DNA from: DATJJW01 sp035491935
GTDB lineage: Bacteria; Pseudomonadota; Alphaproteobacteria; ATCC43930; CGMCC-115725
DNA length: 14,814 bases
Direction: 5' to 3'
NCBI GenBank assembly: GCA_035491935.1
Contig: DATJJW010000121.1
Location: 1 to 14,814 of the forward strand
Shown here: positions 1-6,275 of the stretch, in pieces
Layout: each line of letters starts with the position of its first letter
Position numbering within the stretch: position 1 is the stretch's first letter
Position numbers and translations under genes: made by a program
Notes under the pieces: model-generated
Seen by the model: the letters and a program-made list of their open reading frames with translations, nothing else
Told to the model about the DNA's origin: nothing
The model's database searches: none

Positions 1-158
1 TCGTGGATGAAGCGCAGGCGGGCGACGTCGACTTCGTGGAAGAGCCAGTCGCCCTCCTCCGACCTTTCCGGCTGCACCCAGCGCTGCTCGATCCAGGCGG
101 TGACCTCGATGATCTGCAGGCCCGGCAGATTGGTGAGGACGGTTTCGAGAGAAATCAT
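1..158 (-). CDS. cbpM: Chaperone modulator CbpM, N-terminal part (cut by window edge)
   Basis: Only the first 52 codons are present; the gene runs off the left edge. The translation begins MISLETVLTNLPGLQIIEV and continues with a tryptophan-rich segment (AWIEQRWVQP), then LFHEVDVARLRFI. This is the MerR-like winged-helix pattern of CbpM, in which a short helix-turn-helix is followed by a conserved aspartate and an arginine-leucine helix. CbpM proteins of about 100 residues bind the J-domain of CbpA and block its stimulation of DnaK; that role is family knowledge. Its ATG overlaps the TGA of the upstream DnaJ-like gene by 4 bases (ATGA at 155-158), so the two are almost certainly one translationally coupled transcript. 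The pairing with a CbpA-type protein is the strongest support. A MerR-family transcription factor is the alternative, but this context makes it unlikely. Confidence 0.85.
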   Translation of the reverse strand, partial: MISLETVLTNLPGLQIIEVTAWIEQRWVQPERSEEGDWLFHEVDVARLRFIH

Positions 159-1075
159 TTCCCGTGCTCCTTCAGCCCTGCACGCGGATCGAAGGCATGG
201 TACGGCTGCCATGTCTCCAGGAATTCGGCGAGTTCGGGCTCCGCCTGCGGCGGCAGGACAATCTTCAAGACGACATATTGGTGACCGGGCTCATGGCCGG
301 CCATGGCGATACCCTTGCCTTTCAGCCTGAGCCGCGTACCGGTGTTGGAGTTGGGCGGCACGCTCACGCTGACATTGCCGGTGATGGTCGGCACCTCGAT
401 CCGGCCGCCGGCAATCGCCTCTTTTACACTGACTGGCACCTCGACCACGATGTCATTCTCTTCACGCTTGAAGAACGCGTGCGGCAAGACCGTCACCTCG
501 ATCAGCGCATCGCCATGCCCCTCGCCCGCCTTGTCCCTGAGCCGCAGGGTTTGCCCATTCCGGAGCCCGGCCGGAATGGTAACGTCGAGCGTCCGACCAT
601 CCGGCAGGTTGAGTCGCTTGACGATACCCCGCGCGGCGTCGAGAAAATCGACGGTCATGGCATAGCGCGCCGACGGCGCCGCCCGTTCATAAGCGGCAGA
701 GCCGAACGGCCCCGTACCATACCCGCCATCCCTGAAGGCATGCTTCAGGAAGTCGCTCAAATCATCCGGATCGACGCTATAGGCGGCGTGGTATTTGTCC
801 TGCCCCTGACGCTCGGCATAATCGCGATAGAATTGCCGGTCGGAATAGGTCTCGGCACCGGTGGCGTCGATCTCGCCACGGTCGAAACGCCCGCGCTTCT
901 CGGTATCGGACAGGAGGCCATAGGCGGCCGATACCTGCTTGAATTTGTCTTCCGCCGTCTTGTCGCCCGGATTCAAATCCGGGTGATATTGCTTGGCGAG
1001 CTTGCGATAGGCTTTGCGGATATCGTCTGCAGAGGCCTGACGGCCAACGCCGAGGGTCTCATAGGGATCGGCCAT
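155..1075 (-). CDS. cbpA: DnaJ-like co-chaperone CbpA (curved-DNA-binding type)
   Basis: This is a 306-residue type-II J-protein. The J-domain occupies about residues 4-65 (YETLGVGRQASADDIRKAYR), and the diagnostic HPD tripeptide is at 31-33. A linker follows, then two beta-rich C-terminal substrate-binding domains (about 118-290; RGIVKRLNLPDGRTLDVTIP and KEAIAGGRIEVPTITG). There is no CxxCxGxG zinc finger, which separates it from true DnaJ and fits CbpA. It should deliver substrates to DnaK and stimulate its ATPase in the cytoplasm; E. coli CbpA also binds curved DNA. I chose the ATG at 1075 because MADPYETLG is the normal family N-terminus and GGAGG lies 11 bases upstream; an upstream ATG at 1156 would add 27 atypical residues. 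It is followed by cbpM with a 4-base overlap. Confidence 0.93.
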   Translation of the reverse strand: MADPYETLGVGRQASADDIRKAYRKLAKQYHPDLNPGDKTAEDKFKQVSAAYGLLSDTEKRGRFDRGEIDATGAETYSDRQFYRDYAERQGQDKYHAAYSVDPDDLSDFLKHAFRDGGYGTGPFGSAAYERAAPSARYAMTVDFLDAARGIVKRLNLPDGRTLDVTIPAGLRNGQTLRLRDKAGEGHGDALIEVTVLPHAFFKREENDIVVEVPVSVKEAIAGGRIEVPTITGNVSVSVPPNSNTGTRLRLKGKGIAMAGHEPGHQYVVLKIVLPPQAEPELAEFLETWQPYHAFDPRAGLKEHGK

Positions 1076-1253
1076 CAGTCGCTTGATCCTCCGCTGCAGT
1101 CGCTCGAATGAGATATGCGCATGATCGCCAGTCATGTCATCCCGGCATTTTGCCAAAGGAGACTTCGACAGCGTCGCTCGCGGACGTGGTTGCTAGCCCA
1201 TCACCGCCCGTGCTTTGCTTCAAGGGAACGAAGAATAGTCAAGGGAGGCCAAC
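1076..1253. promoter_or_regulatory. Divergent intergenic region, cbpA / alcohol dehydrogenase
   Basis: These 178 bases separate the two divergent starts and must hold both promoters. On the minus strand there is an isolated CCCTTGAA (1226-1219) resembling a sigma-32 -35 element, but I find no matching CCCAT-like -10 at the right distance. I see no convincing sigma-70 pair on either strand. On the plus strand GGGAGG at 1243-1248 is the ribosome binding site of the dehydrogenase. No RNA gene or long inverted repeat is visible. Confidence 0.4.
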
Positions 1254-2417
1254 ATGATCGCCAGCATCGCCCTACCCCGCATCCTGCGTATCGGCGGCGG
1301 CGCCTCCAGGGAATTGGCAGCGGTGCTGCACAGCCTGGGCCTCAGCCGCCCACTGATCGTCACCGACGCCTACCAGGTCGATAGCGGCCGGGTCGAGGCC
1401 TTGACCGACGGCTTTGCCGCGCTCGGCATACCGGTACGATTCTTCGCCGATACGGTGCCCGATCCCACCGTCGCCTCGGTCGAGGCCGGCGTCGCTTTCC
1501 TCAAATCCGGCAACTATGACTGCGTCGTGGGATTCGGCGGCGGCAGCCCGATGGATACCGCCAAGGCGATCGCGGTCTTCGGCACTTTGGGTGGCCGGAT
1601 CGGCGACTACAAGGCGCCGCATCTGCAGGACGCACCGGGATTGCCGGTCATCGCCATCCCGACCACCGCCGGCACCGGCTCGGAGGCGACGCGTTTCACC
1701 ATCATCACCGACGAGGCGACTGATGAGAAGATGCTGTGCGCGGGTCTGGCCTATCTGCCGGTCGTGGCCTTGATCGATTACGAGCTCACCTTGACCAAGC
1801 CGCGGCGGCTTACAGCCGATACCGGCATCGATTCGCTGACCCATGCCATGGAGGCTTATGTCTCCCGCCGCGCCAACCCGTTCAGCGACGGCATGGCACT
1901 CGCCGCCATGGGCACCATCGCAAGGCATCTCCGCCGCGTCTGCGCCGATCCCGGCGACCGTCAGGCACGCGAGGCGATGATGCTGGGCGCCTGCCAAGCC
2001 GGCATCGCCTTCTCCAACAGCTCGGTGGCGCTGGTCCACGGCATGAGCCGGCCGATCGGCGCCTTCTTCCATGTGCCGCACGGGTTGTCCAACGCCATGC
2101 TGCTGCCGGCAGTGACCGCGTTCTCGGCACCGCATGCGCCCAAACGCTATGCCGATTGCGCCCGCGCCATGGGCGTCGCCGATGACAGCGAAGGTGACCA
2201 GGCCGCGGTCAGCCGCCTGGTCGACGAGCTGGTGAGGCTCAATGACGAGCTGAACGTCCCTACCCCCAAGGCTTATGGCCTCGATCCCGACCGCTGGCAG
2301 GGGTTGCTGCCGACCATGGCGGCGCAGGCACTGGCCTCCGGATCGCCCGGCAACAACCCTGTCGTGCCCAGCGCCGAGGAGATCGTGGCGCTCTACCGTC
2401 AGTCCTGGGCCGGCTGA
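1254..2417 (+). CDS. Iron-containing (group III) alcohol dehydrogenase
   Basis: This 387-residue protein is full length for the family. It has an N-terminal Rossmann-like NAD(P)-binding half and a helical metal-binding half. Visible signatures are GFGGGSPMDTAKA (93-105), PTTAGTGSEAT (136-146) and the HGLSNAMLLP stretch (276-285). The metal ligands align with those of E. coli FucO as Asp193, His197, His262 and His276, with the same 4- and 14-residue spacings. The family reduces aldehydes or ketones, or oxidises alcohols, with NAD(P)H. The substrate cannot be read from sequence: 1,3-propanediol, lactaldehyde, butanol and maleylacetate-type enzymes all share these motifs. The position of FucO His267 is an arginine here (Arg266). 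GGGAGG sits 5 bases before the ATG. It is divergent from cbpA and ends 79 bases before rmlC, so it may be transcribed alone or run on into the rhamnose operon. Confidence 0.92.
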   Translation: MIASIALPRILRIGGGASRELAAVLHSLGLSRPLIVTDAYQVDSGRVEALTDGFAALGIPVRFFADTVPDPTVASVEAGVAFLKSGNYDCVVGFGGGSPMDTAKAIAVFGTLGGRIGDYKAPHLQDAPGLPVIAIPTTAGTGSEATRFTIITDEATDEKMLCAGLAYLPVVALIDYELTLTKPRRLTADTGIDSLTHAMEAYVSRRANPFSDGMALAAMGTIARHLRRVCADPGDRQAREAMMLGACQAGIAFSNSSVALVHGMSRPIGAFFHVPHGLSNAMLLPAVTAFSAPHAPKRYADCARAMGVADDSEGDQAAVSRLVDELVRLNDELNVPTPKAYGLDPDRWQGLLPTMAAQALASGSPGNNPVVPSAEEIVALYRQSWAG

Positions 2418-2496
2418 GCCCCTCGTCTCGGACTTTCAATCTCCGGCGGCCTGTGTGTAATTGATCCAGGCTTTCCGGAGGATTCGGGTCCGTTCC
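2418..2496 (+). promoter_or_regulatory. Leader between alcohol dehydrogenase and rmlC
   Basis: This 79-base gap carries no obvious terminator hairpin after the dehydrogenase. A weak TTTCAA / TGTAAT pair (about 2436-2463) with roughly 16-base spacing is the best sigma-70-like candidate for an rml promoter, but it is far from consensus. CGGAGG (2477-2482) is the likely ribosome binding site for rmlC, although it lies 14 bases from the ATG, which is long. Confidence 0.25.
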
Positions 2497-3075
2497 ATGG
2501 GTTTCAGCATTGAAGAAATGGCGTTGCCAGATCTGCTCGCGGTCCTGCCCGACCGTTTCGGCGACCAGCGCGGCTTCTTCTCGGAGACCTATAGCCGGCG
2601 CGCCATGGCCGAGGCCGGCATCACAGTCGATTTCGTCCAGGACAACCACTCCCTGTCGGCGGCCAGGCACACGCTGCGCGGCCTGCATTTCCAGGCGCCG
2701 CCCCACGCCCAATGCAAGCTGGTCCGCGTCACCCGCGGCGCTGTCCTCGACGTCGTGGTCGATATCCGCCATGGCTCGCCGGGCTTCGGCCGGCATGTCA
2801 CCCAGGTCCTGAGTGCGGAGAACTGGCTGCAATTGCTGGTGCCGCCTGGTTTCGCCCATGGCTTCCTGACGCTCGAACCCGATACCGAGGTTCTCTACAA
2901 GGTCGACGAATACTACACCCCCAGCCATGATGCCGGCATCGCCTGGAACGATCCCGATCTCGCCATCGATTGGGGGCTTGGCGCCCATACGCCGATGCTG
3001 TCGGAGAAGGACCGGGTCCTGCCGCGCCTCCGCGATCTGCCCCGCTATTTCACCTATGGCGAGGCCTCTGCATGA
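2497..3075 (+). CDS. rfbC: dTDP-4-dehydrorhamnose 3,5-epimerase
   Basis: This is RmlC, 192 residues, a cupin-fold epimerase of normal length. It converts dTDP-4-keto-6-deoxy-D-glucose to dTDP-4-keto-L-rhamnose, the third step of the pathway. Family motifs in order: FGDQRGFFSETY (21-32), QDNHS (48-52), TLRGLHFQ (59-66) with the catalytic His64, Lys74, the cupin segment VPPGFAHGF (115-123), and DEYYTP (137-142), which holds the active-site tyrosine. The frame is open upstream from a TTG at 2461, but the ATG at 2497 gives the family-like short lead-in before LPDLLAVLPDRFGD, so I prefer it. A further in-frame ATG at 2518 would make the N-terminus slightly short. Its TGA overlaps the ATG of rmlB by 4 bases. 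It is the first gene of the four-gene operon. Confidence 0.93.
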   Translation: MGFSIEEMALPDLLAVLPDRFGDQRGFFSETYSRRAMAEAGITVDFVQDNHSLSAARHTLRGLHFQAPPHAQCKLVRVTRGAVLDVVVDIRHGSPGFGRHVTQVLSAENWLQLLVPPGFAHGFLTLEPDTEVLYKVDEYYTPSHDAGIAWNDPDLAIDWGLGAHTPMLSEKDRVLPRLRDLPRYFTYGEASA

Positions 3076-4136
3076 GGCTGCTCGTCACCGGCGGCGCCGG
3101 CTTCATCGGCAGCGCGCTGATCCGCCACCTCCTCGCCACCACCGATTGGCGGATCGACAATCTCGACAAGCTGACCTATGCCGCCACACCCGAGGCGCTG
3201 GCCGCCTGCGAGGGTGACACGCGCTATCGCCTGTATCGCGGCGACATCGCCGATGCCGCTTTCGTGCGGCAGGTGATCGCGGAGGCGCAGCCCGACGCCA
3301 TCATGCATCTGGCCGCCGAAAGCCATGTCGACCGTTCGATCGACGGGCCGGCGCCGTTCATCACGACCAACATCCTCGGCACCTTCCACCTGCTGGAGGC
3401 GGCGCTGGCCTATTGGCGCAGCCTCCCGCCCGAACGCGCCGCATTCTTCCGCTTCCTGCACGTCTCGACCGACGAGGTGTTCGGCTCGCTGGGCCCGGAC
3501 GGGCTGTTCACCGAGGCCACTTCCTACGATCCGAGTTCGCCCTACTCCGCCTCCAAAGCCTCCGCCGACCATCTGGTGCGCGCCTGGCACCGGACATACG
3601 GGCTGCCGGTGCTGCTGACCAATTGCTCGAACAATTACGGGCCATTCCAATTCCCGGAGAAGCTGATCCCGCTCACCATCATCAAGGCGCTCTCGGGCGA
3701 GAATCTCCCCGTCTATGGCACCGGCGCGAATGCACGCGACTGGCTGCATGTCGAGGACCATGCCCGCGCCCTGTCTCTGGTGCTGACGAACGGCAAGCCC
3801 GGCGCGTGCTACAATATCGGCGGCGCGGCCGAGCGACGGAACATCGAGGTCGTGCGCGCGATCTGCACGCTGCTCGACGAGATGGCGCCGAGGGCCGCCG
3901 GCGCCTGTCACGATACGCTGATCGAATTCGTCGCCGACCGGCCGGGCCACGATGCGCGTTACGCGATGGACGCGGCGAAGATCCGGGCTGAGCTCGGCTG
4001 GCGGCCATCTTTCAGCTTCGAGATGGGCTTGCGCGCCACGGTCGAGTGGTATCTCGCGCATCGCGACTGGTGGCAGGCGATCCTGGGCGGGCGCTACGAT
4101 GGCGGCCGGCTGGGCCTGAAGGGGGAAGGCCCGTGA
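3072..4136 (+). CDS. rfbB: dTDP-glucose 4,6-dehydratase
   Basis: This is RmlB, 354 residues, an extended short-chain dehydrogenase/reductase with bound NAD. It carries out the second step, dehydrating dTDP-D-glucose to dTDP-4-keto-6-deoxy-D-glucose. The nucleotide-binding GGAGFIGS lies at 7-14, followed by DNLDKLTYA (29-37), which is close to the family's usual VDKLTYAG. The catalytic triplet Thr133-Asp134-Glu135 is in VSTDEVFG, and the SDR pair Tyr158/Lys162 is in YSASKASAD. NNYGPFQFPEKLIP (187-200) and NARDWLHVEDH (220-230) are further hallmarks. The start at 3072 is fixed by the glycine-rich motif and the ATGA overlap with rmlC; the frame is open further upstream but that extension reads as rmlC coding DNA. 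The end overlaps the rmlD start as GTGA. Identification is secure, because GalE-like epimerases lack the TDE triplet. Confidence 0.96.
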   Translation: MRLLVTGGAGFIGSALIRHLLATTDWRIDNLDKLTYAATPEALAACEGDTRYRLYRGDIADAAFVRQVIAEAQPDAIMHLAAESHVDRSIDGPAPFITTNILGTFHLLEAALAYWRSLPPERAAFFRFLHVSTDEVFGSLGPDGLFTEATSYDPSSPYSASKASADHLVRAWHRTYGLPVLLTNCSNNYGPFQFPEKLIPLTIIKALSGENLPVYGTGANARDWLHVEDHARALSLVLTNGKPGACYNIGGAAERRNIEVVRAICTLLDEMAPRAAGACHDTLIEFVADRPGHDARYAMDAAKIRAELGWRPSFSFEMGLRATVEWYLAHRDWWQAILGGRYDGGRLGLKGEGP

Positions 4137-5035
4137 AGGTCCTCGTCACCGGATCTCACGGCCAGATCGGCCGCGCCTGCCTGGAAGCGCCCTGGCCGAA
4201 GGATTGGCAGCTCATCGGCCTCGACCGCGCCGGCCTCGACATCACCGACCGCCCATCCATCACCACGGCCTGTGAACGGCATCGGCCGGACCTCGTCATC
4301 AACCTCGCCGCCTATACCGCGGTCGACCGGGCGGAAAGCGAGCCGGCCCTGGCCTTCGCCGTCAACGAAGCCGGTCCCGAACATCTGGCGATTGCCTGCG
4401 ACCGCCGCCGGATACCGCTCATCCATCTCTCGACCGATTATGTCTTCGACGGCGCCAAGCCCAGCCCTTATGTCGAGGAGGATCCGGTGGCGCCGCTCAG
4501 CGTCTATGGCACCAGCAAGGCCACCGGTGAGCACGTGGTGCGCATGCGCCTCGACCGGCACATCATCCTGCGCACCTCCTGGGTCTATGGCGTCCATGGC
4601 GCCAATTTCGTCAAGACCATGCTGCGTCTGGCCGAAAGCTACGACGAGCTGCGTGTGGTCGATGACCAATGGGGAGCCCCGACCTCGGCCGAGGACATCA
4701 CCCAGGCGCTGGTCACCCTGGCACAGGCTATTGCGGACGGCTCCCAGTGCTGGGGCACATATCATTTCACCGGATCCGGCCATACCAGCTGGGCGGGCTT
4801 CGCCGAGGCGATCATCGCCGCAGCGGCCCCGGTGACGAAGCGTGCGCCCAAGGTGGCGCGTATCACGACCGCCGACTATCCGACGCCGGCACGCCGCCCG
4901 GTGAATTCGCGGCTGGACTGCGGCAAGATCGCGCGGGATTTCGGCATCGTGGCGCCGGATTGGCGCGTATCGCTCAGCCGCATGCTCGACCGTCATCTGG
5001 CCACCAAGACTCCTGGGGGGATCGTCGCGCCATGA
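4133..5035 (+). CDS. rfbD: dTDP-4-dehydrorhamnose reductase
   Basis: This is RmlD, 300 residues. It is an SDR enzyme that reduces dTDP-4-keto-L-rhamnose to dTDP-L-rhamnose with NAD(P)H, the last step. The N-terminus is MKVLVTGSHGQIG with the glycine-rich dinucleotide site at 7-13. INLAAYTAVDRAE (56-68) is a strong RmlD signature, HLSTDYVFDG (98-107) carries the Thr-Asp-Tyr site, and the catalytic Tyr125/Lys129 pair is in YGTSKATGE. I use the GTG at 4133: it overlaps the rmlB stop (GTGA), has a purine-rich GGGGGAAGG just upstream, and places the Rossmann motif at the expected residue. An in-frame start at 4046 would add 29 residues that duplicate rmlB coding DNA. It overlaps rmlA by 4 bases. 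Confidence 0.95.
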   Translation: MKVLVTGSHGQIGRACLEAPWPKDWQLIGLDRAGLDITDRPSITTACERHRPDLVINLAAYTAVDRAESEPALAFAVNEAGPEHLAIACDRRRIPLIHLSTDYVFDGAKPSPYVEEDPVAPLSVYGTSKATGEHVVRMRLDRHIILRTSWVYGVHGANFVKTMLRLAESYDELRVVDDQWGAPTSAEDITQALVTLAQAIADGSQCWGTYHFTGSGHTSWAGFAEAIIAAAAPVTKRAPKVARITTADYPTPARRPVNSRLDCGKIARDFGIVAPDWRVSLSRMLDRHLATKTPGGIVAP

Positions 5036-5928
5036 AGGGCATCATCCTGGCCGGCGGCAGCGGCACCCGGCTCTATCCGGTGACCCAGGCGGTCAGCAAG
5101 CAGCTTCTGCCGATCTACGACAAGCCGATGATCTACTATCCGCTATCGGTGCTGATGCTGGCGGGCTTGCGCGAGATCCTGATCATCACCACGCCCCAGG
5201 ACCAGGCGCAGTTCCAGCGCCTGCTCGGCGATGGCAGCCAATGGGGCATCAGCCTGTCCTACGTCATCCAGCCCTCGCCGGACGGCCTCGCCCAAGCCTT
5301 CCTGTTGGGGGAGACGTTCTTGGCCGGAGATTCTGCCTGCCTCATCCTCGGCGACAACATCTTCTATGGCCATGATCTGCCGCTGATCGCGCGGCACGCA
5401 ACCGAGGTGGCGGAGGCGCCTCAAGGCTGTGCCACGGTGTTCGGCCACCGGGTCGCCGATCCTGGCCGTTATGGCGTGGTCGGCTACAATGCCGAGGGCA
5501 AGGTCGACAGCATCGAGGAAAAGCCGGCCATCCCGAAATCGAACTATGCCGTGACCGGGCTCTATTTCTATGACAATCGCGTCGTCGAACTGGCCGGCCG
5601 GCTGCGCCCCTCGGCCCGGGGCGAGCTGGAGATCACCGATCTCAACCGGCTCTATCTCGACGAAAACCGGTTGAATGTCCGCCTGCTCGGCCGCGGCTTC
5701 GCCTGGTTCGATACCGGAACCCATGAATCCCTGCTCCAGGCCGGCGAATTCGTGCGTACCGTCGAGACGCGCCAGGGCATCAAGATCGCCTGTCTCGAAG
5801 AGATCGCCTATCGCATGGGCTATATCGACCGGGCACAGCTTCTGGATCTCGCCGCACCGCTGGTGAAGAGCGGCTATGGCGATTTCCTGCGCCAGATCGC
5901 CGATGAACCGTTCGAGCCGCCGGGCTGA
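5032..5928 (+). CDS. rfbA: Glucose-1-phosphate thymidylyltransferase
   Basis: This is RmlA, 298 residues, a normal-length short-form enzyme. It joins glucose-1-phosphate and dTTP to give dTDP-glucose and pyrophosphate, the first and usually feedback-regulated step. The N-terminal nucleotidyltransferase signature MKGIILAGGSGTRLYP leads into VSKQLLPIYDKPMIYYPLS (21-39). LILGDNIFYG (104-113) supplies the metal-binding Asp108, VIEEKP-like SIEEKPAIPKSNYAVTGLY (160-178) follows, and WFDTGTHESL (225-234) gives the second metal aspartate, Asp227. The ATG at 5032 overlaps the rmlD stop by 4 bases and has a G-run upstream. It is the last gene of the operon. No strong intrinsic terminator follows, only a weak GGCT/AGCC stem (5923-5941) before an A/T-rich tract. 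Confidence 0.96.
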   Translation: MKGIILAGGSGTRLYPVTQAVSKQLLPIYDKPMIYYPLSVLMLAGLREILIITTPQDQAQFQRLLGDGSQWGISLSYVIQPSPDGLAQAFLLGETFLAGDSACLILGDNIFYGHDLPLIARHATEVAEAPQGCATVFGHRVADPGRYGVVGYNAEGKVDSIEEKPAIPKSNYAVTGLYFYDNRVVELAGRLRPSARGELEITDLNRLYLDENRLNVRLLGRGFAWFDTGTHESLLQAGEFVRTVETRQGIKIACLEEIAYRMGYIDRAQLLDLAAPLVKSGYGDFLRQIADEPFEPPG

Positions 5929-5949
5929 CCCTGCAATAGCCAAATAATA

Positions 5950-5963
5950 TTTTTATATAAAAA
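5950..5963. repeat. 14-bp perfect AT palindrome
   Basis: TTTTTATATAAAAA reads identically on both strands and lies 21 bases after the rfbA stop codon. With its T and A runs it could act as a bidirectional transcription end, an easily melted or bent site, or a protein-binding site. Only the symmetry is seen directly. Confidence 0.6.
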
Positions 5964-6004
5964 GCCGCCCAATGTTTTTAATTTTATCAGTAGTTTCAAA
6001 TAAA

Positions 6005-6034
6005 CTTGAAATAGTGCACTGGAGACCCAACATA
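6005..6034 (+). promoter_or_regulatory. Sigma-32 (RpoH)-like heat-shock promoter candidate
   Basis: CTTGAAA at 6005-6011 matches the RpoH -35 element. After 14 bases comes CCCAACATA at 6026-6034, close to the -10 consensus CCCCATnTA. The spacing lies in the 13-15 range typical of E. coli sigma-32 promoters. Predicted transcription would begin near 6041 and read toward the microprotein (6144) and groESL (6384), genes expected to be heat induced. No CIRCE operator (TTAGCACTC-N9-GAGTGCTAA) is visible anywhere between rfbA and groES, so HrcA control is unlikely here. The call rests on motif match and location only. Confidence 0.55.
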
Positions 6035-6069
6035 CGGCACTCAGTGGCGGAGCAATACGTCTCCCTTAT

Positions 6070-6087
6070 AGAGCTGTCCCCAGCTTT
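6070..6087 (+). other. Leader hairpin 1
   Basis: AGCTG (6072-6076), loop TCCC, then CAGCT (6081-6085) form a perfect 5-bp stem. It extends to 7 pairs with one G-U pair and a terminal A-U pair. A run of six T (6099-6104) begins 11 bases after the extended stem. The distance is too large for a standard intrinsic terminator, but the hairpin lies inside the predicted leader transcript. Confidence 0.4.
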
Positions 6088-6108
6088 CGCCCTGTGACTT
6101 TTTTCCGT

Positions 6109-6122
6109 GCGTGCCAGCACGC
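6109..6122 (+). other. Leader hairpin 2, just before the microprotein ribosome binding site
   Basis: GCGTGC and GCACGC are perfect inverted copies with two bases between them, folding practically as a 5-bp GC stem with a CCAG loop. It ends 10 bases before the GGGAG (6132-6136) ribosome binding site of the small ORF, so it could affect translation initiation. Confidence 0.4.
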
Positions 6123-6143
6123 CCGGACCATAGGGAGATCAAA

Positions 6144-6275
6144 ATGGCCAAGGGCCAGAAACGCAGCAATCGCGAAGCCAAGAAACCCAAGGCGGTGAAA
6201 GCGGCCCCTGTCGCCGTGCAGTCCGTGTCCCTCAAAGGCTCGACGACGCCAGTGACGATGAAGAAGAAATCGTAA
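6144..6275 (+). CDS. Small basic protein, 43 residues, upstream of groESL
   Basis: This short ORF begins MAKGQKRSNREAKKPK and ends TTPVTMKKKS. It has a GGGAG ribosome binding site 7 bases before its ATG. It is very lysine- and arginine-rich with no acidic residue beyond one glutamate, has no cysteine, signal peptide or membrane segment, and has an alanine/valine middle, so it is probably unstructured and able to bind nucleic acid. I recall many alphaproteobacterial genomes carrying uncharacterised proteins with an MAKGQ-RSNREAKKPK start; the function is unknown to me. Codon choice in the first half is GC-rich like a real gene, although the flanks are AT-rich. It sits on the same strand as groESL, 108 bases before groES and downstream of a sigma-32-like promoter, so heat-shock co-expression is plausible. 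Existence as a gene is well supported; the role is not. Confidence 0.8.
   Translation: MAKGQKRSNREAKKPKAVKAAPVAVQSVSLKGSTTPVTMKKKS

Larger units (their letters stand above)
5929..6143. other. AT-rich intergenic island after the rml operon
   Basis: Base composition drops abruptly after rfbA: about 5936-6012 is dominated by A and T, unlike the GC-rich genes on both sides. It contains the 14-bp perfect palindrome TTTTTATATAAAAA at 5950-5963. From about 6005 the sequence holds a sigma-32-like promoter candidate and then two short hairpins leading to the small ORF at 6144. No protein of more than a few dozen codons is supported on either strand. The minus-strand frame across 6041-6325 lacks a recognisable family and overlaps the better-supported microprotein. 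Confidence 0.7.

Noticed and set aside
164..1111. 315-residue plus-strand open frame over cbpA
   Set aside because: It is antisense to a clear J-domain protein with an HPD motif and has no family resemblance.
1200..1226. Sigma-32-like -35 (CCCTTGAA, minus strand) before cbpA
   Set aside because: No CCCAT-like -10 lies at 13-18 bases downstream, so it is only a half-match.
1254..5928. Functional link of the alcohol dehydrogenase (as lactaldehyde reductase) with rhamnose genes
   Set aside because: Lactaldehyde arises from rhamnose catabolism, whereas these are biosynthetic genes; no catabolic rhamnose gene is present.
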